Translations under genes and position numbers: made by a program
Assembly (NCBI RefSeq): GCF_014698115.1
Contig: NZ_JACJSJ010000009.1
Coordinates: 62,001 to 126,000, forward strand
Direction of reading: 5' to 3'
Length of the DNA stretch: 64,000 nucleotides
Source of the DNA: Nostoc sp. FACHB-973
GTDB lineage: Bacteria > Cyanobacteriota > Cyanobacteriia > Cyanobacteriales > Nostocaceae
Part shown: positions 18,198 to 27,294 of the stretch, piece by piece
Numbering within the stretch: the stretch's first letter is position 1
How the letters are laid out: each line of letters starts with the position of its first letter
The notes under the pieces: generated by a model
Told to the model about the DNA's origin: nothing
The model's input: only the letters and a program-made list of their open reading frames with translations
Databases searched by the model: none

Positions 18198-19316
18198 TTA
18201 TTGAAAGCTTTTTTTTGCTGATTTAAAGCTTTCAAGAGGATCGGCGCTGAGTATTACATTGCCCCAACGCATGACGTTGGCAGCAATAGCCCCAGCTGCA
18301 CCGAAGCCATAAACCAGAACTAAATCATTTTCGCGAATCTTGCCCAATTTTGCAGCGTAATACATATTGGCTACAGTAAGTACTGGTCCAATGTTTGCAT
18401 ACTGAGGATAGAGGTTAATCGTCCGCTCTGGGTCAATGCCCAGTACGCGTGTGCAGAAGCTTGCGAACCAAGCAGTAGACGTATTGAAAATAAAAAAGTC
18501 GATTTGTTTGAGTGTCACACCGGCCGCAGCCATAGCACCCTCACAGCATGTACGCAGAAACCTCACGGCTGTTTCACGAGTCACTTTGTTCGCTTCTTTA
18601 CATAGCTTCATGCGAAGCTGTGGATTGCCTTGCGCGTTCGTTGTCAGCTGAGGAAAAACTACATTAGACAACTCACCAGCATGAATGGTTTTTGTACCAA
18701 GGATTCCCTGATTCAATTCTAGTGAACTTACCACGAAAGCTCCGGCACCATCACTTAGGAACCATGACATGGTATCATCTTCGTCGAAAAAGCGAGAATA
18801 TGTGCATGAGATAACTACCAACACGTTGCGGTACTCTCCTGTTCGTACCAGAGCGCAGGCGGTTTGAAGCGCAATAGGTGTACTCCCGCATGTTGCATCA
18901 AGATTCCATGCAGCACCTTGCAGGCTAAGTTTACTGGCAAGAAAAGCTGCATCACCAAGTCCGATTTGTTCAGGCCATACAGAAGCGACAATCATGAGAT
19001 CAACGTCTTTGACGGAAAGCTTGGCCGCTTCGAGGGCATCTTTTGCTGCTCGTTCTTCTAACGTCAGTGAAGACTCGCCAACACCAAGTATCCATCGCTC
19101 AACAGTACCACGAAATGGGTCTGACAGATATGGCATCATTTCTAGGTCAAACTCGTTACTGGGAGTAGAGCCTGCAAGCGAAAATATCCTAGCCAAGTTT
19201 TTTTGCTCTGCCTGAGCAATTAACTCAGGGTATTTTTCCCTGTAATAATCGTTAGTACGTCTAACGCTGGGAAAGCTGACTGCGATCGCCCGAATACCAA
19301 CTGGGTAATCCACCAT
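18198..19316 (-). CDS. beta-ketoacyl-ACP synthase III-like enzyme with altered catalytic triad
   Basis: This 372-residue thiolase-fold enzyme resembles FabH. The nucleophilic cysteine is C143 in 'NLDATCGSTPIAL', and 'SWFLSDGAGAFVV' is the usual family segment. The position of the FabH catalytic histidine (normally in HQAN) reads 'FFIFNTSTAWF', with Asn about 278 instead of His. The asparagine of the third site appears kept in 'YANIGPVL' (about 308). It therefore may not perform ordinary malonyl decarboxylative condensation. A good AGAGGAG precedes the ATG. The gene starts 13 bp after the ThDP-enzyme gene, so the two form one operon and probably one pathway. Confidence 0.82.
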   Translation of the reverse strand: MVDYPVGIRAIAVSFPSVRRTNDYYREKYPELIAQAEQKNLARIFSLAGSTPSNEFDLEMMPYLSDPFRGTVERWILGVGESSLTLEERAAKDALEAAKLSVKDVDLMIVASVWPEQIGLGDAAFLASKLSLQGAAWNLDATCGSTPIALQTACALVRTGEYRNVLVVISCTYSRFFDEDDTMSWFLSDGAGAFVVSSLELNQGILGTKTIHAGELSNVVFPQLTTNAQGNPQLRMKLCKEANKVTRETAVRFLRTCCEGAMAAAGVTLKQIDFFIFNTSTAWFASFCTRVLGIDPERTINLYPQYANIGPVLTVANMYYAAKLGKIRENDLVLVYGFGAAGAIAANVMRWGNVILSADPLESFKSAKKSFQ

Positions 19317-19329
19317 AACTCATCTCCTC

Positions 19330-21087
19330 TCAGTAATTTATAGCGCCTTGCCAAATCAGACTGTCGAGACGGCTTCCTATTGGCGCAGGGCTGGTAGGTT
19401 CGATGACTACATCAACAACAAATGGATCAGGCGATGCCATAGCTTTCTCTAGCGCTGCTTCAATGTCGTACTCGCTTTGAACACGGATGCCATCAGCTCC
19501 CATCCCCTGAGCAATCCTGACGAAATCCGCCTGGGGAATCCTTGTATCCACGCCGTTGAAGCCCAGATATTTCATTCCCTGTTCGCACATATTGTAGCGC
19601 CCGTCATTGAGTACAATCCAGACGGCGGGAATTTGGTATTCTACCGCAGTGTTTACCTCGCTGTTCATCAGCATAGAACCATCCCCGACAATAGCAACCG
19701 CCTTGCCATTCCTTGCTAAGGCAGCACCCACGACACCAGTCACAAAATGTCCCATAGACCCGAAGCCAGTGCTGGCTCGGAAACGAAACGGTTTGGCAAA
19801 TCGCAGCAGGTGAATTGCCCAAACCAATGAGTTACCCACCTCGGTCATTACAACTGCATTGTTCTCTTCTACAATCACCCGTTGAATGATATTCATCAGC
19901 ACATCTGGTCGCACTTTGCCGTCAGCACGCAGATGGATTACATCGCGCTGAGATATCGGCAGTGATGGAACTTTTGACGTATCAGGATGATCAGGAAAGT
20001 ACTTCAGTAATGCCTTGACAAACATTCCGACATCAGATTGGATGACGAAAGTTTTGGCAAATGGATATGCAGTTCCTGGCACCTTTGAGTCTATATCAAC
20101 ATGTAAAAACCCACGCTTGGGGATCATCTCTGGGTTCCAAAACGATGTCAGTTCACCAAGACGTGTTCCCAGCACCAGCACGTGCCTTGGACGTTGCTCC
20201 TGCATGTATTTCAAAACTGACTCATGCCCCCCGAAGCCTGTGACACCTATGAACTGAGGATGGTCTTCTGGAAAGATACCCTTACCCCGTGGTGAACACA
20301 TTACAGCAGCACCTGTCCTCTGAGCAAGATGGCGAATCTCTGTTGCTGCACCCCGCGCCCCAAAGCCTATCCAAATGGCAAATGGTCTTTCAGACAGTAA
20401 CTGAACACATTCGGCGATTGTTTCCTCAGTTGCTGTTGCCACAGCACCGGAGAAATTTACTGATGGTAAGGAAGTGTTTAGTGAACTTGTTTGGATATTT
20501 GTCGGAATACTTATATGGGCTACGAATCCTTCTGGTTGTCCTACCCCAAGAGCAAGTCTTCGAGAAACCTCTGGAAGTTCATCACTGGATTCGAGAGTAG
20601 TTGCGTAATGGAATATTTGCCCAGAATTAAAAATACCTGCGCTAGGCATAGTGTACGTGCTAGTTTCTTGGCAAGCCCAACGTCCTCGCCGTAGCGCGGA
20701 AGTTGAAGCTGACACCAGAATCACCTTAGCTCCTTCCCAACGGGCAGCTAACAATCCTGTCAAAGCGTTTGTGATCCCCGGTCCTGTGGTAGTGAAGACC
20801 ACAACCGGGCGATCGCTAGCAAAGTACGCCTCAATAGCCGCAAAAGCTGCTCCGGCTTCGTGGCGAAAGTGCAGCACCTGAATGGAACTTTGGTGTAGTG
20901 CAGCCCATACTGGTGCGATCGCACCTCCCGAAACACCAAAGGCATACTGCACTCCCATCTCTTCCAGGATTTTAACCACTGCCTCTGCTACCGAAAAAGG
21001 TCTGAATGGTTTGCTATGAGATTGCTGTTGAGTTGAGTTTAATTCTTTACTGGTGTTCGCTTTTATATGCTCAAATTTAGCATCCAT
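19330..21087 (-). CDS. thiamine diphosphate-dependent enzyme, acetolactate synthase-like
   Basis: This 585-residue protein has the three-domain layout of acetolactate synthase-type ThDP enzymes. The N-terminal Pyr domain carries the cofactor-activating glutamate in 'VLHFRHEAGAAFAA' (about E77). The C-terminal PP domain has the GDG...N motif from about residue 468 ('GDGSMLMNSEVNTAVEY', later 'VLNDGRYN'). A 30-residue polar N-terminal extension is present. ScyA of scytonemin synthesis is a known cyanobacterial member that makes acyloins from 2-oxo acids. The tight linkage to a KAS III-like gene rather than to ilvN points to specialised metabolism, for example acyloin formation followed by acylation. 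This is inference. Confidence 0.85.
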   Translation of the reverse strand: MDAKFEHIKANTSKELNSTQQQSHSKPFRPFSVAEAVVKILEEMGVQYAFGVSGGAIAPVWAALHQSSIQVLHFRHEAGAAFAAIEAYFASDRPVVVFTTTGPGITNALTGLLAARWEGAKVILVSASTSALRRGRWACQETSTYTMPSAGIFNSGQIFHYATTLESSDELPEVSRRLALGVGQPEGFVAHISIPTNIQTSSLNTSLPSVNFSGAVATATEETIAECVQLLSERPFAIWIGFGARGAATEIRHLAQRTGAAVMCSPRGKGIFPEDHPQFIGVTGFGGHESVLKYMQEQRPRHVLVLGTRLGELTSFWNPEMIPKRGFLHVDIDSKVPGTAYPFAKTFVIQSDVGMFVKALLKYFPDHPDTSKVPSLPISQRDVIHLRADGKVRPDVLMNIIQRVIVEENNAVVMTEVGNSLVWAIHLLRFAKPFRFRASTGFGSMGHFVTGVVGAALARNGKAVAIVGDGSMLMNSEVNTAVEYQIPAVWIVLNDGRYNMCEQGMKYLGFNGVDTRIPQADFVRIAQGMGADGIRVQSEYDIEAALEKAMASPDPFVVDVVIEPTSPAPIGSRLDSLIWQGAINY

Positions 21088-21427
21088 ACAAACTATCTTA
21101 GGAAGAATTTCCTGTGTGTTGTAACATTATCCCACACACTTAGACTCAACTAAATATTTGTTGTCATGATCAGACAAAAAGCACTAGGGAAAAGGCTTTT
21201 AGTCCACTTAATATTTCTTGACATAGTTGAGTTTTGTTGTAACAACCTACTTACTTATCTTCACAGAGTTTGGTATTTTCTTGTCTATCTACTGAAACCC
21301 TGCTTTGATATAAAAGAAATGTTCAGAGACTTTAACAGCGCCATATATGGCGGAAAGTAGATGGGTTCACCCGCCTTTTGGCTTGTGAAAACTCAATACA
21401 ATTAATCAAGCTCTGGAGTATAAAAAC
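21088..21427. other. divergent promoter region between the ThDP operon and the HAD gene
   Basis: A 340-bp non-coding stretch. It must hold the promoters of both transcription units. No operator-like palindrome stands out. Confidence 0.45.
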
Positions 21428-22132
21428 ATGATTGACTTCAATGGGTACAAGGCTTTAACCTTCGATTGTTATGGAACCTTAATCGATTGGGAGAACGGCA
21501 TCTTAGCGGCGCTAAAGCCAGTTCTGCTGGCACACAACCAAAATTTGGATGACAATCAAATTCTCGAACTTTTTGCTGAATTTGAAGCAGAACTCCAACA
21601 AGGAGAATACATCAATTATCGAGAAGTTTTGAGGAGAGTAGTCCAGAAATTTGCTGAACGACTTGGCTTTGAGCCAACTGGTGACGAGATCAATTCACTT
21701 GCTGATTCAATTGAGCATTGGCTACCTTTCCCCGATACAGTTGAGGCACTTACAACCCTCAAGCAAAAGTTTAGGCTGGTAATTATATCAAATATAGATG
21801 ACGATCTCTTTGCTTTCTCGGCAAAGCACTTGGAGGTGGAATTCGATCAAATAATCACAGCAGAACAGGCAAAAAGCTACAAACCTTCCTTAAATAACTT
21901 CAAACTTGCTATTGAGAGAATTAATCTACCGCTTGATGAGATATTACACGTTGCTGCTAGTGTTTATCACGATATCGTTGCAGCTAAATCTCTAGGACTA
22001 TCAACAGTCTGGGTGAACCGTCGAGCAGGTCAACAAGGAGTTGGTGCTACAGTATCAGCAGTCGGTCAACCTGATTTAGAAGTCCCTGATTTGAAGACCC
22101 TCGCTGCTTTGAGTTTGGGGAGTGGGGAGTAG
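21428..22132 (+). CDS. haloacid dehalogenase type II family hydrolase
   Basis: A 234-residue HAD-superfamily protein. Motif I is 'LTFDCYGTLIDWENG' with the nucleophilic Asp at about 13. Motif II is 'LVIISNIDDD' near 120, and the later lysine ('KSYKPS') and acidic 'ASVYHDIVAAK' motifs are in order. The family hydrolyses 2-haloacids or small phosphate esters; the substrate here is not known. The last codons (SLGSGE) come from a GGGGAGTGGGGAGTAG repeat, which supplies the stop codon. Confidence 0.88.
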   Translation: MIDFNGYKALTFDCYGTLIDWENGILAALKPVLLAHNQNLDDNQILELFAEFEAELQQGEYINYREVLRRVVQKFAERLGFEPTGDEINSLADSIEHWLPFPDTVEALTTLKQKFRLVIISNIDDDLFAFSAKHLEVEFDQIITAEQAKSYKPSLNNFKLAIERINLPLDEILHVAASVYHDIVAAKSLGLSTVWVNRRAGQQGVGATVSAVGQPDLEVPDLKTLAALSLGSGE

Positions 22133-22160
22133 GGAGTAGGGAGTGGGGGAGTGAGGGGGA
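22124..22160. repeat. GGGGAGTAGGGAGT repeat run
   Basis: About five copies of the G-rich heptamer GGGGAGT/GGGAGTA overlap the stop codon of the HAD gene. Confidence 0.75.
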
Positions 22161-22411
22161 TAAGGGAGAATATGTTGTTAAAAAACGAAACAGAGATTGC
22201 AACATAGATTGATTCTGCCTTACTCTGGAAAAACTACTATGGCAGTTTGATGCTAAGTTCAGCAGTCTCTTGCGGTGGAAAATACCTCCATAGTGATGAA
22301 CTCACCGCAACGCAATTTTTTCCAGATTTTGGAAGAGTACATAACTGGCTGCTCAGGATCAACTCACTGCCGATAAACTTGTTCAAGAAAACACTTTGAT
22401 AGCCTAAAACG

Positions 22412-23281
22412 ATGAAAGCATCTGCTAATTTCGACTTTGAAGACGAGAAATTCAATGCACCGCCTTCTCAAGTCATCCCCTGGTGTCAGATGATTAATCC
22501 TCGGTATGGCACAGATGGGATACAATCCCACGGTTTGGCGCTGAAACTCGACAATGCCAATGCTGTGGGCTTTGTGCCAGATGAAAATTGGCAGCAGGTA
22601 GAGCATGAATTTAGCTCTGGAGTGGAAACGGTCTTTATTAGCACGACTCCACGCTTGGTTATAGTGCGTCGCGGGCCATTGTCTGTCAAAGACCGGGAAA
22701 CTGGTCTGAAACTGGGTACACTCAAAGAGAATTATGATGCTTTTTTAGCAGACAAACTTAAATTTAAAACCTTTACTCGTTATTTAATTTTTATAGTGGG
22801 AGAGAATAAAAAGTTTTTACATCAATCACCACTACAACTAACACTTAATGGTGCAGCCGGAGCGAGTTTCAGCAAAACTTACTGCGAATTCCAACAAGGG
22901 AAAGTAGTTAGTGGATTCGTTGCTGAATTAGAAAAGGCTTATGCTGTCTACCGCAAGCAACCTTTGACACCAAAAGGCCCTTTGTTCCACGCTCATGGGA
23001 TTTTTTGCCCGATAATTGAGTGTGAAGAAAGAGGCATTGAACCAAATACAGTTCTGGTAGCTTCAACTGTGGATTACAAACATCCGACGGTAGGAACTTT
23101 AACACAATTTTTAATTGCTTCCGATTCTTTGGAGTCTGCAATTATCTGCAAAACTTTTGAAGAATACAAAGAATTTGGCAAGGAACCTGTCAAATCAGAA
23201 ACACCGAAAATGGCAATGGCAGGGGTTTCTAGTTCTTACGTGTATGCCGATGAAGATGATTTTGCTTATCCGCCGTACTAA
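22412..23281 (+). CDS. cyanobacterial conserved protein, DUF5895-like
   Basis: A 289-residue soluble protein without signal peptide or membrane helix. Segments such as 'VIPWCQMINPRYGTDGIQSH' and 'LYVGENKKFLH'-like 'FIVGENKKFLHQSPLQLT' resemble the cyanobacterial family I remember as DUF5895. Its function is unknown. The C-terminus is acidic and tyrosine-rich ('YADEDDFAYPPY'), which is common for proteins binding basic partners or single-stranded-DNA-type proteins, but that is speculation. The gene stands alone and ends before a TTTAGATTTTGGATT inverted repeat. Confidence 0.7.
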   Translation: MKASANFDFEDEKFNAPPSQVIPWCQMINPRYGTDGIQSHGLALKLDNANAVGFVPDENWQQVEHEFSSGVETVFISTTPRLVIVRRGPLSVKDRETGLKLGTLKENYDAFLADKLKFKTFTRYLIFIVGENKKFLHQSPLQLTLNGAAGASFSKTYCEFQQGKVVSGFVAELEKAYAVYRKQPLTPKGPLFHAHGIFCPIIECEERGIEPNTVLVASTVDYKHPTVGTLTQFLIASDSLESAIICKTFEEYKEFGKEPVKSETPKMAMAGVSSSYVYADEDDFAYPPY

Positions 23282-23289
23282 GAGGAGTA

Positions 23290-23362
23290 AGAATTTTAGA
23301 TTTTAGATTTTGGATTTTGGATTAAACTTCAATCCAAAATCTAAAATCCTAAATCCAAAATT
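23290..23362. repeat. TTTAGATTTTGGATT inverted repeat
   Basis: Direct copies of TTTTAGATTTTGGATT at the left and complementary ATCCAAAATCTAAAATCC at the right can form a long AT-rich stem between convergent genes. A half copy lies at about 59605-59640. Confidence 0.7.
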
Positions 23363-23370
23363 TAATTGCC

Positions 23371-24633
23371 CTATTCCTTGAGCAATAAATAATATAGTGA
23401 ACCATTACCGCCTGTGATGCCAGCGCGATCGCCTGCTAATTTTCCAGATCCCATAAAATAATCTACTCGTCCCGGTCCTTTGATGGCGCTTCCTGTATCC
23501 TGATCGAGGACAAAGCGGCTGACAGCACGTCTTTCGAGTTTGCCACCACTGGCGGGATAGGGAAATGAGTTATAAATTAGGGCTAGCGCTCCCGGAGGCA
23601 TGAGAGACTTATCTGTGGCAATGGAACGTTCTGCTGTTACTGGCACATGAATACTACCGGTAGCTGGTCTACCGTTTGTTTCCTGGAAGAAAATAAATCT
23701 TTCCCAGCGTGGCAGATAATTATTCAACTCTTGGGGTTTTTGCCGGAAGTAACTAATCAAACGTGGCATTGTTAATCCTTCTAGGGGCAGTTTGCCATCT
23801 TTTGCTAGTTCTTTGCCGATACTAGTCCAAGGGTAATCGGTTCCACCCGCATAGCCAACAGACGTTGTTTTGCCATTAGTTAATTTAATTTGGGCAGAAC
23901 CTTGGATATGTATCATATATGCATCTAGGCGATCGCGAAACCAAAGAATTTCTAAACCGCGTAACTGGCTCTTATTTCCTTGTAAACCATCCTTGCCTTC
24001 TAAATCAATTCGTTTTGGATGGGGTTTAGACCATTGGCTGAAATTAGGTGGTAGCCGATAAAGGGGATATTTATATGTTGCAGTCCTGACACGGCTAGCG
24101 GTGTAAACAGGTTCATAGTAAGCTGTGAATTTAACAGTACCCTTGCCATCGTTGCCCACAGACTGGTAAAAAACAAATTCTCGCCGGACAGCAGCTTGTA
24201 ATTGTGCTGGTGACTTAGAACTGACAACTAGTTGGCGAAAACGTAGTAAACTCCGGCGGACGCGATCGAGCGTAATTTCCTTGATGGGATAATTTTGATA
24301 TGCTGCGATCGCTTCATCCTTTGCTAAGTAACGCAAACTGTTGTCAATAGAAGCCAATAAAGCTTGGCGATCGCCTGTTTTACCCCTTTGACCCCAAATT
24401 TGGTCATCCCAACCCAAGCAACTCTGCCGCAGCGTACAATCGGTTCCAATGGCAACTGGTTTTAGCGGTGGCGTTACCTCAGGAGTGATTGGTATTGGTA
24501 CAGGCGAGAGATCGGGAGTAGTCGGTATTGGCAAGGGCTGTAAATTAGGAACCTGAGCAATAGACGACAAAAGAGGATTTACAAAGGCAATTCCCAGACT
24601 CAGGGAAAGCAAAGCAAGGGTTTTTCTCATCAT
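23371..24633 (-). CDS. mltA: murein transglycosylase A (MltA) family protein
   Basis: This 420-residue exported enzyme should cleave peptidoglycan glycan strands to 1,6-anhydro-muramoyl products. The N-terminus is a signal peptide ('TLALLSLSLGIAFVNPLL') followed by a Pro/Thr-rich linker (about 28-60). The MltA fold is seen in 'VKFTAYYEPVYTASR', 'YMIHIQGSAQIKLTNG' and 'VGYAGGTDYPWTSIGK'. The C-terminal 3D region 'DQDTGSAIKGPGRVDYFMG' supplies the catalytic aspartate. It begins directly at the stop of the 84-residue gene upstream, so the two are co-transcribed. The anhydro-sugars made could feed AnmK, encoded elsewhere in the window. Confidence 0.93.
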   Translation of the reverse strand: MMRKTLALLSLSLGIAFVNPLLSSIAQVPNLQPLPIPTTPDLSPVPIPITPEVTPPLKPVAIGTDCTLRQSCLGWDDQIWGQRGKTGDRQALLASIDNSLRYLAKDEAIAAYQNYPIKEITLDRVRRSLLRFRQLVVSSKSPAQLQAAVRREFVFYQSVGNDGKGTVKFTAYYEPVYTASRVRTATYKYPLYRLPPNFSQWSKPHPKRIDLEGKDGLQGNKSQLRGLEILWFRDRLDAYMIHIQGSAQIKLTNGKTTSVGYAGGTDYPWTSIGKELAKDGKLPLEGLTMPRLISYFRQKPQELNNYLPRWERFIFFQETNGRPATGSIHVPVTAERSIATDKSLMPPGALALIYNSFPYPASGGKLERRAVSRFVLDQDTGSAIKGPGRVDYFMGSGKLAGDRAGITGGNGSLYYLLLKE

Positions 24634-24888
24634 TTAGTTGAATCTTTCAACGCTGGAACTAAAAACGGGTTCTACCCGGATTGCCACGATTCGAGAAGGG
24701 CGTACTACCATATACTCCCCCTGAATATTCTTGATCGGGACGCTAATAAAGTCACTAGAAGCAGACTTTGGCACAAGTTCGCCACTATACCACTTCTGAA
24801 ACTCTTGAATAGTAGGAAAACGTACTTCTTCCCGATGACCGTTTTCCAGTAGGAGGTGTACGGCGTATTCATTTGGAGTTCTAGGCAT
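24634..24888 (-). CDS. small conserved protein upstream of mltA
   Basis: An 84-residue protein ('MPRTPNEYAVHLLLENGHRE') with predicted mixed alpha/beta content and no signal peptide. I do not recognise a named domain. Its TAA directly abuts the ATG of the mltA-like gene (TAAATG), so translational coupling is likely. Coding appears real because of this arrangement and the compact protein-like composition. Confidence 0.7.
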   Translation of the reverse strand: MPRTPNEYAVHLLLENGHREEVRFPTIQEFQKWYSGELVPKSASSDFISVPIKNIQGEYMVVRPSRIVAIRVEPVFSSSVERFN

Positions 24889-25195
24889 AAGGTTGAATCA
24901 TTTCAAAAACATTCAACCCATTGTTAACCACGTTACCCCAGAATGAAAAGGGTAAGCATACGGGAGATGGGGAGTGGGGAGTAGGGAGTAGGGAATAGTG
25001 AGGCAGAGGAGAAGTTGGTGCAATCTTTTCCCTTTGCCCCTTTGCCTTTTGTGCCCCATACCTAACGCCCAATGACTCTTCACCCTAGACGGCTAATCCT
25101 TTAACCAGTTCCTGAAAAAGTTTGCATAACTCTCCAATTAACCTCTGATAGTTCATTGACATTGTTGAACAACAGTTATTCAGGAGGCAAAAATT
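24889..25195. other. 307-bp divergent intergenic region with G-rich repeats
   Basis: Contains a GGGGAGTGGGGAGTAGGGAG run at about 24967-25000. The AGGAGG ribosome-binding site of the DUF4278 gene is at 25182-25187 (ATTCAGGAGGCAAAAATT). Confidence 0.6.
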
Positions 25196-25519
25196 ATGAA
25201 ACTTTATTATCGTGGTCTGAGTTATGAATATGACCCAAGCCAAGTTGGCAGTAAAAAAACAGAACAGCCCTTTCAACCAGTTCCTCAAATTGGGTCAGCT
25301 TATAATTTAATGTACCGTGGCGTTAGTTATCTTGTTGATCCCAATTCCAAATCGGTGGAAGTTGCTATAGCACCAGTAACCTATCAATTGAGCTTTAGGG
25401 GAATCACCTACTTTGTAAATAAAACTGCACAAGGAAAAGTTACCATAGCTTCTCAAGAAGCGAGTACTTCAAAAATTGGGACAGTGCAAATTTCTCATAA
25501 ATTAAAGCTTCAACAATAA
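25196..25519 (+). CDS. DUF4278 repeat protein
   Basis: A 107-residue protein with three copies of a short motif: 'LYYRGLSYEYDP', 'LMYRGVSYLVDP' and 'LSFRGITYFVN', spaced about 35-40 residues apart. This is the hallmark of DUF4278, a small cyanobacterial family of unknown function. It has no signal peptide. A strong AGGAGG lies 8 nt before the ATG. The kinase gene follows 160 bp later on the same strand, and co-transcription is possible. Confidence 0.85.
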   Translation: MKLYYRGLSYEYDPSQVGSKKTEQPFQPVPQIGSAYNLMYRGVSYLVDPNSKSVEVAIAPVTYQLSFRGITYFVNKTAQGKVTIASQEASTSKIGTVQISHKLKLQQ

Positions 25520-25679
25520 TATAGTGGCAAGCCGATCTGGAGTTTAGGGAGTCATGAACTTGTAGTAACATCCTCAAAAAACTTTGGAATTTCAGCACTA
25601 CCTATTTTCTTTCTCAACAGACCTTGCCAAAGCTGGTACTTGTGCCAAGATGAATTTGAGGACTTAGGCAAGTGACACA

Positions 25680-27050
25680 ATGTTAGGACAGTTATTAGAC
25701 GGACGTTACCAAGTCCTTCAAGTTTTAGGTGGAGGAGGGTTCGGTCAAACCTACATTGCCCAAGACACCCACCGACCAGGTTTCCCGAAATGCGTAGTCA
25801 AACACCTTAAGCCTGTCACTCGTAGCCCCGAATTTCTCGAAACTGCCAGACGGCTATTTAGCAGTGAGGCAGAAACACTAGAACAACTGGGAAACCATGA
25901 CCAAATCCCTCGGCTTTTAGCCTATTTTGAACACAACCAAGAGTTTTTCTTGGTGCAAGATTTCATTGAAGGGCATACTCTCAAAGCAGAACTGACTCCC
26001 AATGAACGTTGGACAGAAAATCGAGTCATTGAACTCCTCCAACAAATATTGGGTATTCTGCAATTTATTCACAGCCACAACGTTATTCATCGAGATATCA
26101 AGCCGGACAATATAATTAGGCGGCAACAAGACGGTAAGTTAGTGCTGATTGACTTTGGCGCAGTCAAGCAAATGCAAACTCAATTGCTTACAGTTCCAGG
26201 GCACACCGGGGCTAGCATTATTATTGGCACTCCAGGATACATGTCTACAGAACAGGGGCAAGGTAAGCCCCGCCCCAACAGTGATATTTATTCCTTGGGC
26301 ATTATTGCTATCCAAGCGCTGACAGGTTTACATCCCATAAGCTTTGAGGAAGACTCAGATACAGGAGAAATTTCTTGGCAGCATCACGCTAAGGTCAGTT
26401 CTGAGTTGGCATCTGTGCTATCTAAGATGGTGCTACACCATTTTAAACAGCGCTATCAATCTGCCGCTGAAGTTCTACGGACGCTTAACCATCTCGATAC
26501 TAGAGTAGAAGCATCTTTTACACAACCGCCTCAAGCTTCACTTCCTCAACAAACTTCAATTGGATATTCGTCTGCTTCGATTCTCTCTCCAGAAAATTAC
26601 AAACGCCTAGAAAAAATTCTCTTGGAATTTGTCGGTCCTGTTGCCCCAAGATTACTACAACAAGTTGCAGCGTCAGCGCCCAACTGCGAAGAATTAATTA
26701 GTCAATTGGCACTTCATCTTCGAGGAAATCAACAAATTGATTTTAGGAAGAAAACAATATTTATATTAGAGAAACCTACTCTACTCCAGGAATTGACTGT
26801 TAAATCCGATCGCTCTACAATTAACTCAAATAATTTCCCAAACCAAGAATCTGAATTCATCAGCAAGGAATTTGTGGAAAAGTGCGAACGTGAGTTAGCT
26901 GATTTAATTGGCCCAATAGCTAAGTTTCTAGTCCAAAAAGCTCTTAAGTCTTCTGGAAAAATTTCTCGTGCAGAACTGGTGAAAATTTTAGCCTCACAAA
27001 TTCCCGATGCTCAAAAAGCTTTGCAATTTGAGCAACGTTTACTTTCTTGA
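25680..27050 (+). CDS. serine/threonine protein kinase with duplicated C-terminal domain
   Basis: A 456-residue Hanks-type kinase. The catalytic domain (about 8-275) shows the glycine loop 'LGGGGFGQTYIAQD', ATP lysine K41 ('CVVKHL'), 'HRDIKPDN' at 137-144 and 'DFGAVK' at 158-163. After a linker, two copies of a helical domain follow: 'KRLEKILLEFVGPVAPRLL' (about 309) and 'KCERELADLIGPIAKFLV' (about 402). The (F/L)(V/I)GPxA motif recurs in other cyanobacterial kinases and may bind partners. There is no transmembrane segment, so it is probably soluble. Substrates are unknown. Confidence 0.93.
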   Translation: MLGQLLDGRYQVLQVLGGGGFGQTYIAQDTHRPGFPKCVVKHLKPVTRSPEFLETARRLFSSEAETLEQLGNHDQIPRLLAYFEHNQEFFLVQDFIEGHTLKAELTPNERWTENRVIELLQQILGILQFIHSHNVIHRDIKPDNIIRRQQDGKLVLIDFGAVKQMQTQLLTVPGHTGASIIIGTPGYMSTEQGQGKPRPNSDIYSLGIIAIQALTGLHPISFEEDSDTGEISWQHHAKVSSELASVLSKMVLHHFKQRYQSAAEVLRTLNHLDTRVEASFTQPPQASLPQQTSIGYSSASILSPENYKRLEKILLEFVGPVAPRLLQQVAASAPNCEELISQLALHLRGNQQIDFRKKTIFILEKPTLLQELTVKSDRSTINSNNFPNQESEFISKEFVEKCERELADLIGPIAKFLVQKALKSSGKISRAELVKILASQIPDAQKALQFEQRLLS

Positions 27051-27294
27051 ATTGGGGAGTGGGGAGTAGGGAGTGGGTTATGTTTTCAAACCCCAGCGCC
27101 TACCGCAGGCTTTATATGTTCCCACCTTTTTATACGATTTTAATTTGAATGAGGTACAGGGTAGGGGCGCACATCTGTTATGGGTGTCAACTTAAGCTCA
27201 AACAGTTGTCCCACAAACGTTCTACCCCACCCCTCAATCCCCTCCCCTTGGAAAGGGGAGGGGAGGGGAGGTTTTGCGTCAGCAAAGCCGGGTG
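27050..27294. repeat. G-rich repeat and CCCCTCCCC/GGGGAGGGG hairpin
   Basis: A GGGGAGTGGGGAGTAGGGAG run starts directly after the kinase stop. At about 27238-27270 CCCCTCCCCTTGGAAAGGGG can form a strong hairpin between the convergent kinase and phoD genes. Confidence 0.65.
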
